64,000 nucleotides of DNA from Icerya purchasi (taxonomy: Eukaryota > Arthropoda > Insecta > Hemiptera > Monophlebidae). Location: positions 590,513,643 through 590,577,642 of the forward strand of contig CM077115.1 in assembly GCA_039619475.1 (NCBI GenBank), read 5' to 3'. The notes beneath the pieces are model-generated. The model had not been told where the DNA came from. It saw only the letters and a list, made by a program, of their open reading frames with translations, and made no database searches. This document shows positions 9,393-21,249 of the stretch, piece by piece (the stretch's first letter is position 1; every line of letters starts with the position of its first letter). Made by a program: the position numbers and the translations under genes.

Positions 9393-10984
9393 CTTTCCGT
9401 CATCTTTAAATTTTTATGCTCCATTAACGAGAATGAACATTGACATTTCGCTCTTCTGCTGGATGTTTTGATGAAAAAGGTAAACATTAGTCAGATGTTA
9501 TCGGCAACCGATCGCGCCGTATTAGTGATCGATCGTGTTGTATCGTAAATGGTGGCTGGAAGGATTACGATTTCTTGTAGATTAAATGTCAACAGCCTAT
9601 AAGATATATGGGTACTTTTCGTTGCAAATCGGTTTTGACTTGAGTTTTCGGTTAGTTCGGTGTATGGAATAATTTACATAATTCGTGACTCGTGACTGGA
9701 ATATGAATAGTTAAATTGTCTTTTGTGATGATTGTGAGACGAAACACTATGGCTGATTTAACTTGACAGATATTAATACTTGTTATTTTATATGTAACAA
9801 CCGCATTATTATTGCGAGTACGTACAAGGTTAAAGTGCGTGTAAAAGTCTGTTTCATCAAATTTCCGGCTATCGCATATCGTCTTAGTATTGTTATTGTG
9901 AAATATACTTAAGTTTTTAATTGCGTCGGTATAGGTCGATGATAAGGGTAGTACCATTATCAAAAGCTTGTAATATGGCGCTACGAAGCTCTTGCTACGT
10001 AATAATCATGGTCGTGCAACTAAAATAATTATGCGATTATTATTTCATTTTATAACTAATGTAAACGTATTTTTATTTTATTTTAATTTTCCTTCGATTC
10101 TTTAAAACCACGTAAAGTGCAAATACAAATGAAATTTGAAATCATTAATGTCCAATATTTCGGCCAGATATCATTTATACGACCGCTGTTGAACACGTAT
10201 TTCTTATTAAAGCGTGTGCTTGTAATTTTGCCTCTATTACTTGATACAAAATATTTCACTGCGATGTGTATTTTCCTTAACTTCGTCTAGAAGTGTTTGT
10301 TTGAACGAAATCTTCATTAAATATATCCGCCGTTCACTGTCGTTTTCAACATACGTTTCCCATACATTCAGTTCCCATCATTCAGTTCCGAAACCGATTG
10401 TTATATTATGACGTATAAGAGCGCACTTTTACCTTAGAAAAACATTTCGAATAATTCAACCGGTTATACGGATTATTATTTCGAATCTGTTGACCATACT
10501 CGCCCCCAGTTTTTGCTTAAAGCTGATTTGTTGCGCGCCGTTTGTAATATTATTAAAAGTGTCGATGCATTTTGTTTAATCATTTTCTCTTCTTTTTTTT
10601 TCGCCTCCTCGAATTAATTACCTTTTTCGATTCCCGTTCACCATCAGATGAATTTTATTTACTAAAACCAGAAACGGCATTTTCACATCATATTCCTTTG
10701 TTGCGGTTATGATGTCGTTTCGTAGAAATGAAACAAGCCGTATTACTAACGAACGTAGTTTTTTTTTTTACCGGTACATTTAAACGTTCTCTTTTATCTT
10801 TAATCCCGTTTGTTTTCTCCATTCAAAACCTTAATGCTTTTAGGATTTCCTCCACTGGTTCCGCTGTTTCGCCTTTATCATTCGCCTACACTTTGATCAT
10901 CTTTCTTCCCCCTTCGTGTTTTCTATCTGCTACAGAGCCTGTATTTCTAATATATTTTTTCAGAGTGTTCTGTTTCTTAAACGG
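9393..10984. other. Unassigned AT-rich stretch
   Basis: No recognisable gene. A 103-codon open frame on the minus strand (9652-9963) and a 92-codon frame on the plus strand (10728-11006) show no family motif and look like chance frames. Confidence 0.35.
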
Positions 10985-12080
10985 TTTTTTTTTTTTTTTT
11001 TTTTAAATTTAAAATAATAATAACACTATTTTATATATTATCTTAAGGGGGCGCCAGCGGCTTTGACCCAACAACTATGAGAGACGATTAGAAATAGAGC
11101 TTAGGAAAGATAGAAGTACAGGACTTATATCTGGAGATGGAAAGGAAAGGGCAAAGGAAGAATTAGCAGGAAGACCAAGTGTTAAGATTTTGGAGTACAA
11201 AACAGAGCGCTCAGAATCAAGGGCAGGGCATTCGAAGAAAATGTGGTTTGCATCACATACGGAGGGAGCGATGGAACCATGAAGGGGACAATCAGGAGAG
11301 GAGAACAGGGAAAAACGAAAACGTGAAGAGGTTAGAAGGGAGTGATTAAAACGCAGTCTGATTAAGGAAACGATCGCGGAATATTTATTAAGGAGAGGAA
11401 TGAAACCACGGCTGAGAACAGGGAACCATTGGCTGTATTTGAAGATAATGGGAGGCGGGATTAGGAAATAAAGAAGGATAAATGTCGAACCATAGTCGGG
11501 AACACGGTTGGTTGAGGAAGAAAGGAGGATGTCCGAGGCAAGAAAATTACAGAGTAAAGTACCATCGCGGGCGGCCGAACGACCTAAAAAAAATCAGCTA
11601 ATTCGTTGTCCTCGATGCCACAATTACCGAGAACCCACAAAAGGTCGATAGTAATAGAGCGGGATGAAAGTAGATTGGATATGAGAAAACGAATTGAGTG
11701 ATTAATAGAGTTGGAGGGGAGGAGAAGAAATAGCTTGAAGAACACTTTTGAAATCGGAGACAATGAGACATTTACTGGTCCCTCTTATGGATGTAATGAA
11801 GGAGACTGCGCATAAAATGGAGATAGACTCCGCTATAAAGATAAGAAGGAAGGGAGCTTGAAGGATTCAGAGTGATGCAGTGAGAGGGAGGTAAACGCGC
11901 CGCCCATCCCGATCTCATTTTTAGAACCGTCAGTAAAGAATATTAGGTGAGAAGGAAAAGATGTATCATGCAAGTGGAGGAATTCGGCTTGGATTGTAGA
12001 ATATGCGATGGAGCTGGTCTGGAGAGGGAAAAAGAAGAGATAAACAGTCTGCCAAATGCTGGTGAAACGATCCATTTTTC
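10985..12080 (-). pseudogene. LINE ORF2 3' half with RNase H, frame-broken
   Basis: This is a minus-strand copy of the family seen at 38.76-39.87 kb. The clearest piece (11833-12075, minus) reads through SSIWQT-like, IQAEFLH and FFTDGSKNE blocks and matches the plus-strand copy closely. Downstream in several frames are the rest of RNase H and the CDANHIFFEC-type zinc-like motif (about 11200-11260). The 3' end carries the conserved stem-loop (11047-11069) and then, after an AT-rich extension, a T-run on the plus strand at 10985-11004 that represents the poly-A tail. Homology begins near 12075, so the copy is 5'-truncated. Frameshifts make it inactive. Confidence 0.75.
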
Positions 12081-13865
12081 ATTTCTCCTTTATAGAGACA
12101 CTAACTCCGGGTGTCTTTCTCTCCTTACATCGTGCCGCTTATTCTTGAATGTCCTTTCCTTTTCACTCCTTCATATTAGTAACAATATCTGAATTAAAAT
12201 CTGTTCGACTCTCTCTCTCTCTCTCTCTCTTTTCTCTATCCTATTATTTCTAAACGAGCCTGTGAACTATAAAATTTTGGAACAGCTAAACTAAGTGCGC
12301 AACAAATTTCGAAATATTTTGCCCCAATTTCGCTTCTTTTAAAAACACTGAATGCGAAAAACGAAGTTTCGAATGAGTTATATATTAACGAAATATAGAG
12401 GTGGTAATTTTCATTATTATATATATATATATTCATTATAGTTTCTGGGGGGGGGGGGGGTAGTGTTATTGTCAACTAGGAGTGCAATCATTAAATCGAA
12501 GAAAATCAACGAGTTATCCAAACGAGTCGTGCCTAGGCAGACTTTGATAGTCGCAATTAATGGTGGCTTTGATTTGCGGCGTGACTTGTTTGGGTGTATC
12601 TTCTTTTCGCGTTCACTGATGCAAATATCTCGCGCTACTCTCAGCGATACCTCTCTGATATTGGTTACTTCTTAAGCAAGAGCGAAGTACACAATAACCT
12701 CGAAGGGATTTATAATTTCCATGCAAAAATCGTCGTTGCAGCGCGGATGCGGTTATTGATAGATACTTTCAATGTATCTAACCTCTTGTTTGTTTATTTT
12801 TTTAAGTGTACCATCTTTGTCCATCTCGTGACAAAATATGCGTATTTATTAAGTGTATAACTTCCCAGGAAAAGTGGAGTCCACGGACTGCTCATATTAT
12901 TATACTTCTTTTAGCTGGTGGTTCGTGGTATTTCCTTTGTCATCTTTTTCGTTGTTCGTCATCTCCGTCTAGTAATTTTCATGATCTATTTTTGCCGATA
13001 TTCGCTGATGATCGAAGAAACAATTACGTAGCACCGATTATTCCAGGCAAATACTACCGACCAGTTTCATTTCTCAACGCAATGCTTGAATATAACTTTT
13101 TGATACTATGGCCTCACAGTTCTACTACTTAGCGGTTTTATCACTCTTCGTCAGAAATTTGTTATCTACCGCAGTGCGTTATTATTAGTGGATGACATAG
13201 ATGACTTAGTTAGGTTTTTGTCCCGATGCTATCGGAGCCATCAAAGACAAACCGTATTTATTAATCAAAAGAACGTCTTCTTTCGGCGTAGAGTGTTATA
13301 TTTTTTCTTTTTTCCTTTTTTGTAAATTTCTAACGTGTACTATTTTTTTCCCGGGTTTCTGTTTTATTTAGTTTTCGCATTCTTATTTTTCGCTTAACTG
13401 GAAGGAATACGCTGACTCATAAAGTTCTTGCTTATAATAATTTAAGCTTGCCTCTTTGTCGACGTTTTTAAATTTTATATCATCAGTAAATTCGGAAGTT
13501 ATTATTCTGTACATGGGTTAATGTAAGATCTGAGATCTGTTTTTAAACATACTTTTTTTTGGCAATTAATCCAAAATACTCGATAGTACATTTTTTTGCG
13601 AAATTCGTTGTTCATTACGAGCTATCTCATTAATAAAACAGAGAAAGAATAGAACAAGAACAGTTTGCGTTGAATTGGTCAGTGATAAGGTTGGTTTATA
13701 CGTGCGCCGTTAAATTTTTGTCGCGTCTAAATTCTCGATTGAAAAGTACAAAGATTTATCTCGTACGTTCGTTCGTTATAAGCAATCGATAAATCTTCAT
13801 TCAACGAGGCATATACACATACATTTGTAACTACACTTTTACATACACACTAACACATAGCATAA
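12081..13865. other. Unassigned stretch with (CT)n and poly-G tract
   Basis: A (CT)n tract lies at about 12209-12230 and a run of 14 G at 12447-12460. Small overlapping open frames at 12463-13132 show no recognisable domain. The segment immediately before 13866 may include the 5' UTR of the large LINE that follows. Confidence 0.35.
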
Positions 13866-13871
13866 CAGAAA

Positions 13872-15311
13872 CATAAACACAATCAAAGACGGTAGTGGTA
13901 TAACCGTCAACATCATATACAGCGATGAGGGCGATATTAGCCGTCCCTCTGCCACCGATAACGATGATTTGCAAAATAGTGAATATAGTATGAACGTTGA
14001 TAATAGTAATACAAAATCTCGATCCTGTTCATTCATACAAGATGAAAATTCGATGATAATAGATAATCATGAAAATAATTAATCAGATCAGAATAATCAG
14101 AATAAGATAAACAATAATAATAATATGAACAACAAAAGTAAAAATAGAAATGATATTAGTAATAATAATGGCAAAAATAATAGCAGTAATAATAACAACC
14201 AATTAAATATCGATAACGTAAATCAAAATAACGAAGAAGAAATAGTATATAAGCCAAAAATATAAACTTATAATTACCCATAATTATCAGAATGATAAAA
14301 GTTTCAAAGTTTACATAGAAAAAGATAAAACTCTAAAACACAGAATTCATCATTAGTGTACTAAAAGTAGCAGAGATTTTACGGACAAATGAAAGATATC
14401 GTAGTGAATTAAAAAGGTAGCAAAGAGTCATAATTCGTCCTCGCCGTATACGGCTAATAATATATGTAATAATATCTGTTTCTCATTATGCGGATATAAT
14501 AAGGTGCATATATTCCAAATTTTCTTACCTCCAAAAATGGCGTTATTAAGTGAATAGATCTGAATTACACAGAGGACCAGACTAGAGAGATGATAGAATA
14601 TTCATCATTTACGATTAAAAACATAAAGAGATTAAATGGAAGAGCTATCATAAACGGCGAAGTACAGTATATATTCCAAGTCCGTTAATATTTATAACAT
14701 TTCAAGGATAATCGCTTCCAGAATGTATATTCTTATGGAATGTAAGATTCCTCTGTGAACCTTTTATACGCCGAATCCGACAATGTTATAATTGTTTGAG
14801 ATATGGCCGCACATTGCGACATAATTAATGTAAGGGAAGCAAGCGAAGCGTTAAATGCGGAAGTCCGGAGCACACAGAAGAAACCTGTCCTGGCTAAATT
14901 CCAATATGCATATTCTGTCGAGAACGTCCGGACCAGAAAAAAAAAAGACAAATTCGGATTAAAGAAATAATGGAGTCGCGTAATATTAATAACCAAGAAG
15001 CATTGTATAAACAAGAGCAATTGTACTCAAATGTATTAACTAGAAATAGGTTTTCAATTTTAACAGAAGAAAGTAACTTTCCGCCTATGTCTCAAAAAAC
15101 AACAATGCAGTTGATCATCATCCCAACATATAAGCCAAAGCCAATATATGTACAAAGGAAAACAGGATATCATGATATTACTCGACTAAACCCATTAATA
15201 GAAGGAGGTATTGAACGTACCGTATCATTTATTACTTCCGACGAAGAAAAGAGTATGAATGGAGAAAAAATTACAATAAAGAAATTAATAGACCAAAAAA
15301 GGAACCTGTAA
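13872..15311 (+). pseudogene. LINE ORF1 (gag-like, Asn-rich N-terminus, zinc knuckles)
   Basis: An open frame from about 13872 carries an acidic, Asn-rich N-terminus, with one stop near 14080 and a stop near 14264. After frame changes, a gag-like block follows at about 14585-14760 (FTIKNIKRLN, then a hydrophobic strand region). Next come CCHC zinc-knuckle remnants at 14781-14920: CYNCLRYGRT, in which the usual His is Arg, then VKCGSPEHTEETC and CIFC. The last open part (14970-15311) starts with MESRNINNQ and has no recognised domain. ORF1 proteins of such LINEs bind element RNA in cytoplasmic particles. Stops and shifts make this copy nonfunctional. Confidence 0.65.
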
Positions 15312-15482
15312 TTAAGAATACACAAAAGTCAGGACCATGTGCTATTAAAAATATGGGAAGTAATATAAATACAAGTAAAAAAATGTCGAGTCTAATAATA
15401 CGATAAACAAATATAAAGAATTCTAAAGATATTTCAGCCAATAAAGACACTCTATTAAAATAAATAAAAGAAACCTAAAACA

Positions 15483-15829
15483 ATGAAAGGAATTAACATA
15501 CTACAGTGGAACTGTAAAAGCATATTAGCAAATTTCATTGAATTGAAACGTTTGTTACACAAAAATGAAATAAGCGCTGCAGTAGTAACATGGCTCTATC
15601 GATATAACATTAATATTGAAAATTATAATAAGATGTAATAGGAAAAAGCAGAAAGAGGCGGAGGAGCTTCTATAGTAATACAAAAATCTATAGAATATTC
15701 AATTATCGCAATATCAAACTGTAATACAAAAGTTGATACAATATCAATTAAGATAAAACTATGAGAAAAAGTAGCGAATGTTATAGCAATCTATGCCGCG
15801 CCTAACCACAAAATGATAGAAAGCGAATG
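15483..15829 (+). pseudogene. LINE ORF2 apurinic-type endonuclease, N-terminal part
   Basis: ORF2 starts at ATG 15483 with ILQWNCKSI, the typical first strand and catalytic Asn of the APE-like endonuclease, and continues to an ERGGGASIVIQ block near 15650. The frame has in-frame stops and ends where the poly-A tract of an inserted minus-strand LINE begins (about 15830). The C-terminal half of the same domain resumes at about 17271. Confidence 0.75.
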
Positions 15830-17270
15830 TTTTTTTTTTTTTTTTTTTTTGGAAACGCCAACCAAGGGCAATGACCCATCATCAAAGAATTACGAAAACA
15901 GGATTAAATTTTGATATATAAAGAAATAGAGGAAATGAACTCCGCTAAGATTGGAACAACATCTGGTGAAGGAAAGGAAAGTATGTAGGAAGCACAAAAA
16001 GGAGTAGGTAGTTTTAGGTGGAGAAGCTTAGTGTAGAGGAGGGAACGCTGCTGTACAAGAAGAGAGCATTCAAAAAGGATATGATTTGCATCACAAACAC
16101 AGTCATGATCCGAGGGATGAAAATTACAGTATGGGGAAGAAACAATAGAAAAACGAAAGAGAGACGAAGGAAGACAATTATGGTTGAGACGAATACGTGT
16201 TATGGAGGAAATAACGGAACGACTGAAACCAGGGAAATCAGCAAACCAGGAACGTGATGAAGGAAGAGGTTGCAAGAGTTTGTAAAAGGAATGAGGATTG
16301 GAAAAGGAGGTAATGTAAGTATCCGATATCATGATTTGAGGTGTGCTCGTTTGCATGGAAATATTATTGGCAGGAAATTTATTGACAAATTTGCCGTTAT
16401 AGGAAGCAGAGCGAGCAAACGAGTCAACTAGGTTGTTGCCTGCGATGCCGCTATTACTGGGAATCCAAAGACGATCGATTTGAATGGAACGAACTAAGAA
16501 GAGATTTGCAATTAAGGAACGAATGGAAAAGATAATGTAGTCGCATGAAGAGGATGGAAAAGGAGAGGATATAGCCTGAAAGACGCTCATGGAGTCAGAA
16601 CAAATAAGGTATTTATTATTATAGGAGGAAAGTGCAATGAACAGAACTGCACGGAGTATTGCATACGATTCTGCAGTGAAAATGGAACAGAAGGAAGGAA
16701 GTTTATAAAGTTCGTAGTGTGGAAGAGAAGAAATAAGAAAGGAAGCTCCGACCCCCTCATCGCTTTTGGAACCATCCGTAAAGAGGACAGACGAAGAAGG
16801 AAATAGAGACCTCAAAGCTGCGTTGTACTCGCTTAAAGCGATAGAAGGTGAATATTTAGTATGAGAAGGAAGGAAAAACAAATTAGGAGGATATAAAAAA
16901 TCTATAAAGCTGAATGTAAAGAACGGGAGTTTATGATATGTGTAGATAAATGAAGAATAAGGAGCAAGGCGTCGAGAGACATGAGAAAGAATAGGAATCT
17001 TCAGGGGAGAAAACCGCCAATTGGCCAGGATGTAGGAATAAGCAGAAACTAATTTAGAAGACTTAATAGGAAGACGTTTTATGAGGAAGCGATCCCCAAG
17101 AAAGGATCTACGAATGTGTAAAGGATGAATGTTGACTTCTGAAAGTACTGCAGGAATGGGGGAGGATTTCAGAACACCGAGGCAAAGACGAAGACATGAA
17201 TTTTGGACTTTATCGAGTTTGGGAAGAAGATGTTTAGGAGCATTGCCATAAATGAAGGAACAGTAATCAA
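15830..17270 (-). mobile_element. Nested minus-strand LINE, 5'-truncated, long intact ORF2 tail
   Basis: Read on the minus strand, the insertion starts near 17270, has a stop at 15904-15906, and ends in a poly-A seen as a T-run at 15830-15850. The open frame contains LDKVQNSCLRLCLG (thumb/connection), LHIRRSFLGDRFL, then RNase H: FTDGSKSDEG (about 16780-16760), FTAES, CSDSM and WIPSNSGIAGNNLVDSFARS (about 16480-16400). The CVCDANHILFEC motif (about 16090-16066) and an LSFPSPDVVPILAEF C-terminus follow. The 3' end has the conserved stem-loop (15851-15877). Host sequence AGAAAGCGAATG before the T-run resembles AGAAAACGAT at the other junction, an imperfect TSD. The frame is unbroken for about 450 codons, so it is much younger than its host. 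RT is missing. Confidence 0.85.
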
Positions 17271-17790
17271 AGAAAACGATTATTGGGCTAATATCTAAAA
17301 TAATATGACAAATAGCAGCTCTTATCTCATAACGGGAGACATGCACTGTCTCCACAGCGCATGGGGGGTAACACTGTCACAAATAATGAAGGAATAGATT
17401 TAAACGAATATGTCGAAAAAAATAATTTAATTATAATAAATACTCGCGAACATATTCGTTTAGGATCGTATGGACAAGAAAGTAGTACTATTGATTTAAC
17501 ATTATCTACTCCAGATATAGCAATAAAAACGAAATGGGAAAAAATAAACGATACAATGGAAAGCGAACATTATCCAATCATGATACAAATTGGGGGGAAA
17601 AACTCCACACAAAGAGACAAAAATTATTTAAGAAACTCAAATCCAAAAAATAATACAACAATAAACTGGGAAAAATATCAAATAAAAACCACGGAAAATT
17701 TAATGTCTTTAGATAAACAAAAATTTTATAGAGAAACAACAGCTAACCAATATACAAAATGCTACAGAATATTATAAATAACGAACTTAG
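17271..17790 (+). pseudogene. LINE ORF2 endonuclease, C-terminal part
   Basis: The host element resumes with an in-frame LITGDMHCLHSAWGG block (GD catalytic motif at about 17335-17360), then NNLIIINT, the SSTIDLTLSTP motif and SEHYPIMIQI, equivalent to the family's catalytic SDHYPI with Glu in place of Asp. An open frame of 138 codons starts at 17361. Joined conceptually with 15483-15829 this makes one endonuclease domain split by the nested minus-strand LINE. The frame ends near 17777, shortly before the hAT-like MITE. Confidence 0.75.
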
Positions 17791-17831
17791 ATGAAGTAAT
17801 AAGAAATTTATCAGAAGTGGGGACTAACATT

Positions 17832-18153
17832 ATTACTAGCATGGGCGTCGCCAAGGAAGGGTAGGGGAGGGCCGTTGCCCCTCCTCTGGAGCTTTGAAAC
17901 TTTTTAATCAACCGGCCATGATGAGTATTCATAGGCGCGTAATCACGGACAATTTGGAAGACTTTTATAATAAAGTAGTAAAATAATTTTTCCAGCAACC
18001 CGCGAAAATTTCAATTAAGATTTTATTCTTGTTTAATAAAATATTAAGCCTTTACAACTTATAAATTTTATTTTTCCTTATAAAACTCATGTCCTCTTTA
18101 TATCATCTTGCCCCTTCCCTGGCTCATCGGCTGGCGACGCCCTTGCTAACTAG
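17832..18153. mobile_element. hAT-like MITE nested in the LINE
   Basis: The termini are inverted: CATGGGCGTCGCCA at 17840 and TGGCGACGCCCTTG ending at 18145 (306 bp). Flanking 8-mers ATTACTAG (17832-17839) and CTAACTAG (18146-18153) agree at 6 of 8 positions, compatible with an aged 8-bp TSD. There is no ORF. The CA(T/A)GGGCG ends and TSD length suggest hAT. It lies between the endonuclease and RT parts of the old LINE. Confidence 0.7.
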
Positions 18154-19440
18154 AAATACATAATCATTAGTTACAACAAAATTATATCTGAGAATCTTGT
18201 AAGGATCAATTAATTTGCCGATTTCTAAAACGCAATAAGGAAAAAAATGTACACACATCATATAGGCCAATATATTATGCGTAGGCAATATTATGGAATT
18301 ACTAATTAAAAATCAAATGTGGTGTTGCTTATTTAATAGAAATATATATTTCCAAAAACTCAATATGGCTTTAAAGAAAAAAATCATCTACAAGGGACAA
18401 TCTAAACGTATTTAATACAAATCTAGAAATTAATATGTCAAAGAACAATAATACAATAGCAGTTTTTTTAGACGTAAAATCTGTATATGATAAAGTAAAT
18501 TTAAAAACATTATGTACAATAATGAGAGAAACCGGTATTAGCTCCACAGTATGTAACTGGATATTTAACTATTAACTGGAAGATTGTCGTTAAACATCAG
18601 GGAAAAATATATAAGGATAAAGAGCAGTTATATGCAATGAAGGGATACCGGCAGGGATCGATGTTAAGTCCAATTCAATACACAATATACAACGTATATC
18701 TGGATAAAGTTAAATTGCAGAAGAGAACAAAAATTGTACAATTTGCATATAGTCCTATATGCCACAGCTGCCGTATTAAAAAGCGACTATAATACAAAGC
18801 TAAAAAGCACTGAATCAAGTAATGAATATAATGAATTCTTTAAATTTAACTCTGCCAGTTGATAAAACAAAAGGAGAGTAATGTTTACTAAACACAGAAT
18901 TAGTGCCAACCCATATTTAAGAACATAAAACGATAGAAGTAATAGAACTTAACAAATATTTAGGAATTTATTTTGATATTAACATGGAAATATGAGAAAG
19001 ACAAAAAAATAAAAAAAATACTACAAACGATTATACTAAGGGAAATTAATGGATTAAAATGGCGCAGTCATCCACTAATTAACCTGATGATCTATAGATC
19101 ACTAACAAAAACACATATTGAATATTTAGGAATTATATGCGCTACGATGATATGGCAAAAATCAAATTTAAAGCAGTAGAGGTGATACAGAACAAAGCGC
19201 ACAAATTGCCTTTAGAAACGATGCCATCTTCACTTAACCATGTAAATCAGGTTGAAGGAGCTACCAGTTAGCTTTTTTGTACAAAAAAATTCGGACAAAG
19301 AATTCTTAGAATACAAAGCACAGAGACAACACCCTATTAACAGTCAAATAATAACATCGACAAAAAAACTATTTCGACGCAGAATAAATATCGGGAGAAT
19401 AAAAAGAGTCCATTATTACTTAAAAGCTATCAAAGATTAA
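18154..19440 (+). pseudogene. LINE ORF2 reverse transcriptase and thumb region
   Basis: RT motifs appear in changing frames: KTQYGFKEKN near 18350, AVFLDVKSVYDKV with catalytic Asp at 18471-18473, and GYRQGSMLSPIQYTIY at about 18643-18690. The box that should read FADD near 18745 reads FAYS, so the second catalytic site is lost. A KYLGIYFD block follows near 18955, then thumb-like sequence to an open piece at 19252-19440. Many stops and a lost catalytic motif show an old inactive RT. Confidence 0.7.
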
Positions 19441-19599
19441 ATAATATTAACATAACTATAAATATTAAAGCTCCAGAGCCTATAATACACCGTATTCAAA
19501 TTGGATAACATCAACATAATATGCGCATGTTGATTTAGGAACATTTCATAACAATAATAGTGTAAACGAACAAATATTAAACAGCATGAGACAAAGCAA

Positions 19600-20260
19600 A
19601 TATATAATAAATTCGAAATTATTTACGCAGATGGATCAATAAACGAAGAAGAACAAGTATGTGCCGCGGTGGTATATAATAAATCCAAAAAATAACTTAA
19701 AATTATTTCGATTTCCAAGACTTCATTCATCGTGTACAGCGGAAATAATGGCTATTCAGGGAGCATTAAGAACAATCGGGAAGGTACGAAATAAAAAAAT
19801 TTTTAAATATTGACAGACTCCGTATCATCAGCAATACAAAAAATAATTAAAAAAAAAAATGTATCACCGATAACGTATTACGCAATATATTAAATACTAT
19901 TAGTAAACTTTAAAAAAATTTGAAAAATATAATATACATATTTCTTTTTTTATTTTTGGGCTCGTCCTTAATATAGGCATTAACCCATTCCAAAATAATA
20001 AATTAATCTATTTAAGTTAGAATCGAATACGGGGTTAGATAGTGCGGACAAGAAAGAGGCAATTATTGGAATAATAACCGAAGGATGAGGAAATGTTGGT
20101 AAAAAGGAAGCACTGTAGGGGGGCGGAATATTAATTCTAAGTAGATTTGTGTATAAGATATATCATTTCAAATGGGGATACCTGGACATCGAGGGAAACG
20201 AAAAAGCGGTCAGAGCAGCTGGAAAAATAAATCGAAAAGGTCAAAACACACCGTGAATGA
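19600..20260 (+). pseudogene. LINE ORF2 RNase H domain, split by an insertion
   Basis: The motifs are YADGSINEE at about 19624, SCTAEIMAIQGAL at 19730-19760 and TDSVSSAIQ at 19813. The final block, MGIPGHRG...NEKAVRAA, is at about 20173-20215. Between the third motif and the last block lies a minus-strand LINE 3' fragment (~19943-20165). Removing it brings YIFQ next to MGIPGHRG, which restores the usual order of the domain. Frameshifts are present. Confidence 0.65.
19943..20165 (-). mobile_element. Short LINE 3'-end fragment nested in RNase H
   Basis: The T-rich start (19943-19957) is the minus-strand poly-A tail, followed by the shared stem-loop (19958-19985) whose inner stem has one mismatch. 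The minus strand then encodes TFPHPSVIIPIIASFLSALS, equivalent to the LSFPSP...SIS C-terminus of the family. Flanks ATATACATATTTC and ATATATCATTTC may be a decayed TSD; the exact ends are uncertain. Confidence 0.6.
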
Positions 20261-20329
20261 AATATATATCATCCCATATGATGATAAACGATGAACGGTA
20301 AGCACAATATGAAAAAACTAGTGGGAATG

Positions 20330-20732
20330 TTGGGAAGAAATATTTCGAAATGCAAAAAACCATACAGAAGAAGACGTGGTTTACGAATAAAATGAGCGGA
20401 AAGTTTATAATGCCGAATATACGTAAGGGTCACACAAGAACTCCGGAAATATTATATAAGCTAATACGGACAGATTGGCTCAATTGAACATATTATTTGG
20501 CAATGTGAAATATTTGATGACCATAGAACATATTAAAAAAAAAAAAACATCACCATTTTATACGACCATGCCAAAATAACCTTGTGACAGATGGTGCGAG
20601 AACTAGATCAGGAGAACCTGCTTACATTTTGTACCAATACATAAAAACACAGTAACATAATTGTATAAAATGTAATTTACTTTAATAATTTATAAATAAT
20701 AATAACATAATAAAAAAAAAAAAAAAAAAAAA
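20330..20732 (+). other. C-terminus, 3' UTR and poly-A of the old LINE
   Basis: IEHIIWQCEIFDDHR at about 20483-20530 is the usual late cysteine/histidine motif of LINE ORF2. It is followed by noncoding sequence and an A-run at 20711-20732. Confidence 0.6.
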
Positions 20733-21245
20733 ATTCGAATGGCCAAATGACGAAAGCTAGGCATAGTCGGCGGGGGGGGGGAGAAGATAAAACATGAAAA
20801 GAGAAATTCGAAGCGGACCTAATCAATTACTTTTTTTAAGTACTAAAATTTTTAGAAAAACATAGTAGTAATGTACTAATAAACATTTATTTTTTCTCTC
20901 GATTCTTGTAAAATGCAGAGTTGCAAAATAAAACTGTTTAACCATCATATTATATCACACACGTGATAATAAAACAGAAACGGAAAATGAATCTCGGAGT
21001 AAATTTTCGTCTTTAAAATTAGCTCAGACCCTTTTCCTTTCTCATATGTTGGGGTAAAAATGATTGAGCAAAAAAAAAAAAAAGAAAAAAAAAAGAAATA
21101 TCGGGAAGTCACACGTGAAGGAAAATACATAGTTAATTTTAAGGCGAGGAACGTGCGACGGGAAAGGACATTAAATGAAAACCGTAACATAATTTTAAAA
21201 AAAATCAAACCAACTGCAACATAATAGATTCTTTAGTATTGGCGA
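20733..21245. other. Spacer without recognised gene
   Basis: AT-rich, with a G-run at about 20772-20781 and a purine tract near 21069-21095. An 87-codon minus-strand frame (20945-21208) has no recognisable motif. Confidence 0.35.
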
Positions 21246-21249
21246 ATAG

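Larger units (their letters stand above)
13866..20730 (+). mobile_element. Old near full-length two-ORF LINE with three nested insertions
   Basis: ORF1 and ORF2 modules occur in the order of a complete LINE: Asn-rich ORF1 with zinc knuckles, then endonuclease, RT, RNase H, a HIIWQC C-terminus and a poly-A tract ending near 20732. The element is interrupted by a minus-strand LINE (~15830-17270), a hAT-like MITE (17840-18145) and a LINE 3' fragment (~19943-20165). The RT wording (FLDVKSxYDKV, G-x-RQGSMLSP) and the presence of RNase H suggest the I/LOA-like group; this is a motif judgement. No terminal TSD was identified. Confidence 0.7.

Noticed and set aside
9652..9963. 103-codon minus-strand open frame
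   Set aside because: No recognisable domain, no conserved neighbour and no poly-A or TSD; length is not exceptional for chance.
13004..13025. CTGATGATCGAAGAAAC, a possible second hammerhead core
   Set aside because: The space between CTGATGA and GAAA is too short for a helix II, and no helix I partner exists.
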